This document shows, in pieces, positions 57,475-64,000 of a DNA stretch of 64,000 nucleotides. Each line of letters opens with the position of its first letter. Within the stretch, counting starts at the first letter, position 1. The notes under the pieces were generated by a model. It was not told the DNA's origin. It searched no databases and was given only the letters and a program-made list of their open reading frames with translations. The stretch is from assembly GCA_016711925.1 (NCBI GenBank), contig JADJSA010000001.1:434001-498000 (forward strand). Reading direction: 5' to 3'. The stretch comes from Candidatus Methylophosphatis haderslevensis (lineage in GTDB: Bacteria; Pseudomonadota; Gammaproteobacteria; Burkholderiales; Rhodocyclaceae). The position numbers and the translations under genes were made by a program.

Positions 57475-58212
57475 TTGAAACTTCATATCCTGTCAGACCT
57501 TCATTTCGAGTACGACACCGAATTCCAGGTGCCGGAAACGATTTCGGACGTCCTGATCCTCGCCGGGGACATCAGCCCCGGCCTCAACGGCATGGCACGC
57601 TTCGCCCGCAGCGCCAAGCCGGTGATCTATGTGCCGGGCAACCACGAGTTTTACGGCGAGTCGATTCATGCCCTGCCGGCCGCACTGCGACTGCTGGCCA
57701 AGGCAAGCAGCATCCACCTGCTCGACAACGACGAAGTCCGGCTGGGAGACGTGAGGTTTCTCGGCGCCACCTTATGGACCAACTACGAGCTTTACGGCAT
57801 CGATCGCATCGGCGAGGTCACGGCGCACGCCGACCGTCATCTCAATGATTACATCTGCATCCAGGGCGCCAACGCGCAGTCGCTGACCCCCGGACAGACG
57901 GTGAGCCTGCACCTGAAGTCGGTCGACTGGCTCACGCGCAAGCTCGACGAGCCGTTCGACGGCAAGACGGTGGTCGTCACCCACCATGCGCCGCATCCTG
58001 GCAGCCTGATTCCCAGGCACGAAGGCAAACTGATCAACGCAGCCTATGCCTCCGATCTGACCCACCTGATGGGCAAGGCCGTTCTGTGGATACACGGCCA
58101 CACCCACCATTGCGTCGACTACACGATCAACGGCACCCGCATCGTCACCAACCCCAAGGGCTATGGCGCCGAAAACCGCGCATTCAACCCGGGAATGGTC
58201 ATCGACGTCTGA
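57475..58212 (+). CDS. Metallophosphoesterase (calcineurin-like phosphatase)
   Basis: Metal-binding motifs in order: SDLHFE, LAGDIS, PGNHEFYGES, THHAPHPGSL and HGHTHH, so all five blocks of the calcineurin-like fold are present. I place the start at TTG 57475 (KLHILSDLHFE) because GGAAAG lies 7 bases upstream. An ATG at 57448 or TTG at 57400 would add up to 25 residues without a ribosome site. The protein has 245 aa and no signal peptide. Substrate is not deducible. It is divergent from ETF-QO and followed by a REP-like element. Confidence 0.88.
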   Translation: MKLHILSDLHFEYDTEFQVPETISDVLILAGDISPGLNGMARFARSAKPVIYVPGNHEFYGESIHALPAALRLLAKASSIHLLDNDEVRLGDVRFLGATLWTNYELYGIDRIGEVTAHADRHLNDYICIQGANAQSLTPGQTVSLHLKSVDWLTRKLDEPFDGKTVVVTHHAPHPGSLIPRHEGKLINAAYASDLTHLMGKAVLWIHGHTHHCVDYTINGTRIVTNPKGYGAENRAFNPGMVIDV

Positions 58213-58223
58213 ACCGGCTCGCC

Positions 58224-58340
58224 TGGAAGCCGCGTGGCACGGTCATCTGCGGGCCGCCTGCCCGGAGAGCCGCGTGAAATGGCGCTTCCGGCATGGCATG
58301 GCTGTAGAACGCCATCTGGCGCGGCTTGCAGCGATGGCGT
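58224..58340. repeat. REP-like intergenic palindromic repeat, copy 5
   Basis: GCCTGGAAGCCGCGTGGCAC, then GCCCGGAGAGCCGCGTGAAA, and the core GGCATGGCATGGCTGTAGAA followed by CGCCATCTGGCGCGGCTTGC. It fills the gap between the convergent phosphoesterase and DUF1178 genes. Confidence 0.6.
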
Positions 58341-58369
58341 CGTGACGGCCGGCGCCGTGCGGTGCCGAT

Positions 58370-58810
58370 TCAGTGCAATGCGTCGTCGTCCGGCCAGGGC
58401 AGCGGCACCACCAGGATGCCTTCCTCGAGCAACGCCTCGGCCTCGCCGGCGGAAGCGACGCCGCGGATGCTGCGTTCCTCGGCCTCGCCATAGTGAATCT
58501 TGCGCGCCTCCTCGGGGAATGCCTCGCCGACGTTTTGGGCGCCGTGCATCATCGAACGCGCCAGATTGAGCAGCGCCGCCTGCATGCTGGCGGCAGGCAC
58601 TCTGGCGACGGCCTGCTGCGGCTGGGCCGGTGCGCCGCTTTTTTCGCCGCGCTGCACGTAGGGCGCGCTGGGCCGGCGCACGATGATGGCGGAATTGCAC
58701 ACCGGGCACACCACGCTGCCGGCGGCGCGCTGCGCCTCGAAGGCCTCGGCGCCGGCGAACCAGCCCTCGAACACGTGGTTCGAATCGCAGCTCAGGTCGA
58801 GAACGATCAT
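58370..58810 (-). CDS. DUF1178 family protein
   Basis: 146 aa starting MIVLDLSCDSNHVFEGWF, the family start. A CxxC pair (VVCPVCNSA) could bind zinc; further conserved parts are RKIHYGEAEERSIRG and the end GILVVPLPWPDDD. The start overlaps the mlaF stop by 4 bp (ATGA), so the two are translationally coupled. Function unknown. A hexanucleotide tandem repeat lies immediately upstream of its ATG, inside the mlaF coding end, where the ribosome site should be. Confidence 0.92.
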   Translation of the reverse strand: MIVLDLSCDSNHVFEGWFAGAEAFEAQRAAGSVVCPVCNSAIIVRRPSAPYVQRGEKSGAPAQPQQAVARVPAASMQAALLNLARSMMHGAQNVGEAFPEEARKIHYGEAEERSIRGVASAGEAEALLEEGILVVPLPWPDDDALH

Positions 58811-59646
58811 GCGGACGCGGATGCGGATGCGGATGCGGCACCGGCCAGGTTGACCGACTCGCGCAGCGGCCGGGCCGGGTAATGGAACGCCACCGGGCCG
58901 TCCGCTTCGGCGTGCAAGAACTGGCGCACGAAGGGGTCGCCCGAATCCAGAATTTCGGCGGTCGGCCCCTGCGCGACGATCCGCCCGCCGTCGATGAAAA
59001 ATGCATGATCGCAAACCTTGAGCGATTCGCTGACGTCGTAGGTGACGACGATCGAGGTCACGCCCAGCGCGTCGTTGAGCGTGCGGATCAGGTTGGCGAT
59101 GACGTTGAGCGAAATCGGGTCGAGCCCGGCAAACGGTTCGTCATACATGATCAGCGTCGGGTCGAGCGCGATCGCCCGCGCCAGCGCCACCCGCCGCGCC
59201 ATGCCGCCGGACAGTTCGGTCGGCATCAGCCCATGGGCGCCGCGCAAACCCACTGCGTGCAGCTTCATCAGAACCAGGTCGCGGATCAACTCGTCGGGCA
59301 GGTCGGTGTGCTCACGCATCGGGAAAGCCAGGTTCTCGAACACCGACAGGTCGGAGAACAGCCCGCCCTGCTGGAACATCATGCCCATCTTCTTGCGCAG
59401 CTCATAGAGCGCAGCGGTGTCCAGTTCATGCACCACCTGCCCTTCCACGCGCACGCGCCCGCGCGAGGGTTTGAGCTGGCCGCCGATCAGGCGGAACAAC
59501 GTGGTCTTGCCGCAGCCGCTGGTGCCGAGAATGGCCGACACCTTGCCGCGCGGTATGGCCAGATCGATACCCTTCAACACCTCGCGCTTGCCGAAGGCGA
59601 AGCAGGCATTCTCGATCTCGACCACGGCGCCGTTGTGGCTGGTCAT
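58807..59646 (-). CDS. mlaF: ABC transporter ATPase of phospholipid transport (MlaF-like)
   Basis: 279 aa. Walker A GTSGCGKTT, Q-loop FQQGGLFSDLSVFEN, signature LSGGMARRVALARAIALDP, Walker B MYDEPFAGLDP and the switch region are intact. The closest family is MlaF, the ATPase of the retrograde outer-membrane lipid asymmetry system. MlaE, D, C and B are not next to it; it is followed by a DUF1178 gene instead. The partners must be elsewhere, or it serves another MCE-type importer. The C-terminus ends in an AlaSer repeat (ASASASASA) encoded by a hexamer microsatellite, beyond the conserved fold. Confidence 0.87.
   Translation of the reverse strand: MTSHNGAVVEIENACFAFGKREVLKGIDLAIPRGKVSAILGTSGCGKTTLFRLIGGQLKPSRGRVRVEGQVVHELDTAALYELRKKMGMMFQQGGLFSDLSVFENLAFPMREHTDLPDELIRDLVLMKLHAVGLRGAHGLMPTELSGGMARRVALARAIALDPTLIMYDEPFAGLDPISLNVIANLIRTLNDALGVTSIVVTYDVSESLKVCDHAFFIDGGRIVAQGPTAEILDSGDPFVRQFLHAEADGPVAFHYPARPLRESVNLAGAASASASASA
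58811..58840. repeat. Hexanucleotide tandem repeat (GCGGAT)n
   Basis: Five consecutive hexamers GCGGAC-GCGGAT-GCGGAT-GCGGAT-GCGGCA on the plus strand. It encodes the Ala-Ser tail of MlaF. Changes in copy number would stay in frame for MlaF and alter the spacing before the overlapping DUF1178 start. Confidence 0.8.
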
Positions 59647-59657
59647 GGCGGCGGCGT

Positions 59658-61328
<1,671 letters not shown>

Positions 61329-61440
61329 CTGGGAACCCGAATTCGGCGAAAGATGCCGGCGTCGCCTGATTATGCAGCAAGCGCGGCCTCGCTGCAGGGC
61401 GTTGCCGCGATGCGGCAACGCATGTCCGCTGCAACCGGCT

Positions 61441-63345
61441 TCAGCCGGCGGAAAGCATCCAGGTCGAAATTCGGTAGGTCAGGAACGCAGCCCCGTAGGC
61501 CAACGCGAACAGATAGCCGGCCATGACCACAACCATCCGCCAGCCGCCGGTTTCGCGTTTCACTGCCGCCAGAGTGGCCATGCACTGGGGGGCGAAGACG
61601 AACCAGGCGAGCAGCGCAAACGCGGTCGGCAAGCCCCAGTCATGTGCGATCAGCGGGCCGAGTGCCTGCGCGGCATCGTCGCCGCTCGCGGAGAGCGCGT
61701 ACACGGTGCCCAGCGCGCTCACCGCCACCTCGCGTGCCGCCAGCCCCGGCACCAGGGCGATGCTGATCTGCCAGTTGAAACCGATCGGCGCGAACACGTG
61801 TGCCAGAAGGTGCCCGAGCACGCCGGCGAAGCTGTAGCCGATGGCCGGACCCTGCGCACCCTCGGGCGGCAAAGGGAAGCTGGCGAGAAACCACAGCAGA
61901 ACGGTCAGCGTCAGGATGATCCCGCCGACCCGCCTCATGAAGATCACCACCCGCTGCCACAAACCGAGCGATACGTTGCGCACCGTCGGCCAGTGGTAGC
62001 TCGGCAGTTCCATCATCAGCGGGCGGACCTGGCGCCCGGCGCGCGTGAAGCGCTTGAGCACCCAGGCCACCGCCAGCGCTCCGGCTATGCCGGCGAGATA
62101 GAGCCCGAACAGCACGAGCCCCTGAAGTTCGAGCACCCCGGCGACCTTGCGCTGCGGAACGAACGCGCCGATCAGCAACGCATATACCGGCAGCCGCGCC
62201 GAACAGGTCATCAGCGGCGCGATCATGATGGTGACCAGCCGATCGCGCGGATTGGCGATCGTGCGCGCGGCCATGATGCCGGGGATCGCGCAGGCAAAAC
62301 TCGACAGCAACGGAATGAACGAGCGCCCCGAAAGCCCCACGCTGCCCATCAGCCGGTCGAGCAGGAAGGCTGCGCGCGGCAGGTAGCCGGTTTCCTCCAG
62401 CACCAGGATGAAGAAGAACAGGATCACGATCTGCGGCAGGAACACCAGCACGCCGCCCACTCCCGCGATCACGCCATCGACCAGCAGACTTCTCGCCCAG
62501 CCTTCGGGGAGAAGCCCGCCGACACCGGCGCCGACCCAGTTGGTGGCGGTCTGGATGAGGTTCTTCGGCGCTTCGGCCCAGGCGAACACAGCCTGAAACA
62601 TCAGGAACAGCACGATCGCCATCAGGATCGGCCCCAGCACCGGATGCAGCACCACGCCGTCGACCCGGTCGCTCGGCGTATGCGGCACAACCTCGTCGAG
62701 CCCGATGTTCTGCAGGATGCGCCGGACCGTCTTGTGGTCCCCTTCGGCCGCGTCGAACGCAAGCGGCGGGGGCGACGCATCGTCTCGCTCCGGCGGGTTG
62801 CGCCATCTCGCCGGATCGTCGAGCAAGGCGCGCAGGTCGACGTCGCCACCGGCCTTGACGCCGACCGTTGCCACCACCGGCAAATCGAGTTCACGCGACA
62901 GATCGCTGGCGACCACCATCAAACCGCGCTTGCGCGCCAGATCGGTCATGTTCAACGCGACCACGCAGGGCAAACCCAGCCGCTTGACCGCCAGCACGAG
63001 CCGCAGATTGCGCCGCAGATTGGTCGCGTCGACCACGCAGACCACCAGATCGGGCCGCTTTTCGCCAGTCGCATGTCCGAGCAGTACGTCGTGAGTGACC
63101 TTCTCGTCCGGCGAGCGCGGATGGAGGCTGTAAGCGCCCGGCAGATCGAGCACGCGCAGCACCCTTCCCGATGCGGTGATCAGCCTGCCTTCCTTGCGTT
63201 CGACCGTGACGCCAGCGTAGTTGGCTACCTTCTGGCGGCTGCCGGTGAGCAGGTTGAACAGCGCGGTCTTGCCGCAGTTCGGGTTGCCGGCCAGCGCAAT
63301 CAGCGGGCCGCCACGATGAACGTGAATGACGGCCTTCTTGATCAC
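61441..63345 (-). CDS. feoB: Ferrous iron transporter FeoB
   Basis: 634 aa from GTG 63345, which overlaps the feoA stop (GTGA). The N-terminal G domain has G1 GNPNCGKT, G2 NYAGVTVE, G3 DLPGAYSL and G4 NMTD, followed by a helical GDI-like region. The membrane part includes the two Gate motifs (ETGYLPRAAFLLDRLMGSVG with SGRSFIPLLSSFACAIPGIM, and the second around LVPGLAAREVAVSALGTVYA). It imports Fe2+ across the inner membrane. No FeoC follows. An intergenic hairpin GTTGCCGC-gat-GCGGCAAC (about 61401-61419) lies after its stop without a T-run. Confidence 0.96.
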   Translation of the reverse strand: MIKKAVIHVHRGGPLIALAGNPNCGKTALFNLLTGSRQKVANYAGVTVERKEGRLITASGRVLRVLDLPGAYSLHPRSPDEKVTHDVLLGHATGEKRPDLVVCVVDATNLRRNLRLVLAVKRLGLPCVVALNMTDLARKRGLMVVASDLSRELDLPVVATVGVKAGGDVDLRALLDDPARWRNPPERDDASPPPLAFDAAEGDHKTVRRILQNIGLDEVVPHTPSDRVDGVVLHPVLGPILMAIVLFLMFQAVFAWAEAPKNLIQTATNWVGAGVGGLLPEGWARSLLVDGVIAGVGGVLVFLPQIVILFFFILVLEETGYLPRAAFLLDRLMGSVGLSGRSFIPLLSSFACAIPGIMAARTIANPRDRLVTIMIAPLMTCSARLPVYALLIGAFVPQRKVAGVLELQGLVLFGLYLAGIAGALAVAWVLKRFTRAGRQVRPLMMELPSYHWPTVRNVSLGLWQRVVIFMRRVGGIILTLTVLLWFLASFPLPPEGAQGPAIGYSFAGVLGHLLAHVFAPIGFNWQISIALVPGLAAREVAVSALGTVYALSASGDDAAQALGPLIAHDWGLPTAFALLAWFVFAPQCMATLAAVKRETGGWRMVVVMAGYLFALAYGAAFLTYRISTWMLSAG

Positions 63346-63633
63346 GTGGAAACCGCGCCCTGCGGTCCGCCGCTGGCCTCGTGGCGTTCGACCAGCACGC
63401 ACGCAGCCTCGGCGCGGCGCAAGGCGAAGGTGGACATGACCGACCCGAACGACCAGCGGATCGCCGCCGAACGCACCGCGCGTCATCACGGCGACGCGCT
63501 CTCCGGGCAAAAAGCCGATCTCCTCCAGCCAGCGCGACCACTCGGGCGCGTGACCCGGCGCGCGAACTGCCGCGACCACGGCCGCACGGCCAACCGGAAG
63601 CGTGGCCAGAGACGCCGGTTCAGCAGTTGCCAT
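63342..63633 (-). CDS. feoA: FeoA-domain protein, one extra base in the frame
   Basis: ATG 63633 starts MATAEPASLATLPVGRAAVV, leading to the SH3-like FeoA core (EEIGFLPGERVAVMTRGAFG, DPLVVRVGH). After codon 66 the family sequence STFALRRAEAACVLVERHEA continues one frame over; removing one base near 63435 restores it and gives 96 aa ending at the TGA shared with the feoB GTG. Without correction the frame runs on into feoB as a fused protein with a nonsense linker. FeoA is the small cytoplasmic partner needed for FeoB activity. An indel error is likelier than a true fusion. Confidence 0.85.
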
Positions 63634-63936
63634 CAGTCGTGTCCGCAGCCATTTCGACCGCAATCTCCGTCGGATGGTCTGGTCGAGGTTGTGGGCCGGA
63701 TTTGGAGCAAGACAACCGTAGCAAAATGGCGACAATCAACATTTATTCTCATTCATTTCACAGATGAAACTTAAACAATCTCGCACAATAGTCATATAAC
63801 TGTTTGAAAACAATTAATCGTGCAATGGCGGCTAGCCGAACTTAAGATCACTCGGCTCCGTATTGCGAATCGTTCGCATTCTTAGTATTATAGCACGCAC
63901 CGCGGATGTCGCGGAGCTACCGATCGAGATTCTCAC
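63634..63936. promoter_or_regulatory. feoAB promoter region with candidate Fur boxes
   Basis: This 303-bp AT-rich gap contrasts with the GC-rich surroundings. A perfect dyad TGCGAA-TCG-TTCGCA (63864-63878) within ATTGCGAATCGTTCGCATT resembles Fur sites. A second AATGAATGAGAATAAAT-like site lies near 63741-63760 on the minus strand. A TATAAT -10 (minus strand, about 63887-63892) sits just upstream of the first dyad, so Fur-Fe2+ binding would cover the start site. The -35 is weak. The 5' leader would be about 240 nt. Confidence 0.6.
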
Positions 63937-64000
63937 ATGCGGCGCCACCCTTTGAGCCAACAAGAACTCGCCGGCCGGATAGAGAAACGACAAGACGCCA
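63937..64000 (+). CDS. Possible 5' end of a divergent gene, cut by the window edge
   Basis: ATG 63937 opens MRRHPLSQQELAGRIEKRQD and stays open to the last base. It is divergent from feoA and would share its control region. Too short to identify; a weak GAG lies upstream. A TTG at 63952 is another possible start. Confidence 0.3.
   Translation, partial: MRRHPLSQQELAGRIEKRQDA

Noticed and set aside
61400..61419. Terminator after feoB
   Set aside because: The hairpin GTTGCCGC-gat-GCGGCAAC is perfect, but neither strand has a T-tract after it.
61441..63633. Natural FeoA-FeoB fusion protein
   Set aside because: The joined frame passes through a nonsense linker. A one-base correction near 63435 gives a proper FeoA ending in the TGA that overlaps the FeoB GTG.
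61372..63774. 800-aa plus-strand open frame opposite feoB
   Set aside because: Composition is low-complexity (Arg/His/Gln-rich) with no recognisable motif, while the minus strand encodes a complete FeoB.

Overview
The window is GC-rich chromosomal DNA that I read as a betaproteobacterium of the Rhodocyclales (Aromatoleum/Azoarcus/Thauera type). This rests on gene content: a tungsten aldehyde oxidoreductase (AOR) operon, a PQQ alcohol dehydrogenase module, an AcoR-type sigma-54 regulator, and PlsB, CstA/YjiX/YjiA, ETF-QO and FeoAB. No species can be fixed from the sequence alone.

Layout. 1-2.6 kb: 5' part of citramalate synthase (minus), an unknown protein (plus) and the 4.5S SRP RNA with its terminator (minus). 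2.6-8.4 kb (minus): an AOR operon with a 16-Cys ferredoxin subunit, the W-pterin catalytic subunit, two tandem FAD oxidoreductases, a MoaD/ThiS-like sulfur carrier and a small unknown protein. 8.6-16.3 kb: a quinoprotein alcohol oxidation module (PedF-like cytochrome c, periplasmic binding protein, PQQ dehydrogenase with a lanthanide-type Asp, metallo-beta-lactamase-fold relay hydrolase, SoxYZ-like carrier) around an AcoR-like activator. Sigma-54 promoters precede both the cytochrome and the dehydrogenase. Together these would oxidise alcohols to aldehydes in the periplasm and aldehydes to acids in the cytoplasm.

16.6-46.2 kb (minus) is the most striking region. It reads, in transcription order: GAF-HlyD membrane protein; PqqD-like/M50 zinc protease/HlyD fusion; a short SecA-like ATPase; a periplasmic HlyD-type adaptor; a giant gene (20.5 kb, about 6,845 aa once four indels are corrected); and a membrane GGDEF protein. 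The giant protein starts with a LEPR-XLL-like motif and a DUF4347 domain. It then carries a LamG-like domain, seven delta-60 repeats, a beta-propeller, many cadherin/VCBS-like modules and exactly 24 tandem 93-residue Ig-like repeats. It ends in a Gly/Ser linker, one transmembrane helix and an acidic tail. No ABC transporter or TolC is present. I interpret this as a dedicated, poorly characterised export and surface-display system for a giant adhesin, with c-di-GMP coupling.

46.4-64 kb is mostly housekeeping: two small unknown genes, plsB, cstA-yjiX-yjiA, an orphan tyrosine recombinase overlapping pdxH, ETF-QO, a metallophosphoesterase, mlaF with a DUF1178 gene, ettA, and feoAB behind a candidate Fur-controlled promoter.

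Two window-wide observations. A family of about 100-bp REP-like palindromic repeats occurs in at least five intergenic places. Single- or double-base frame disruptions occur in otherwise intact genes (PQQ dehydrogenase, giant gene x4, a small gene, yjiA, ETF-QO, feoA), mostly in short homopolymers or repeats. Residual sequencing or assembly error is the simplest explanation, though real decay cannot be excluded.
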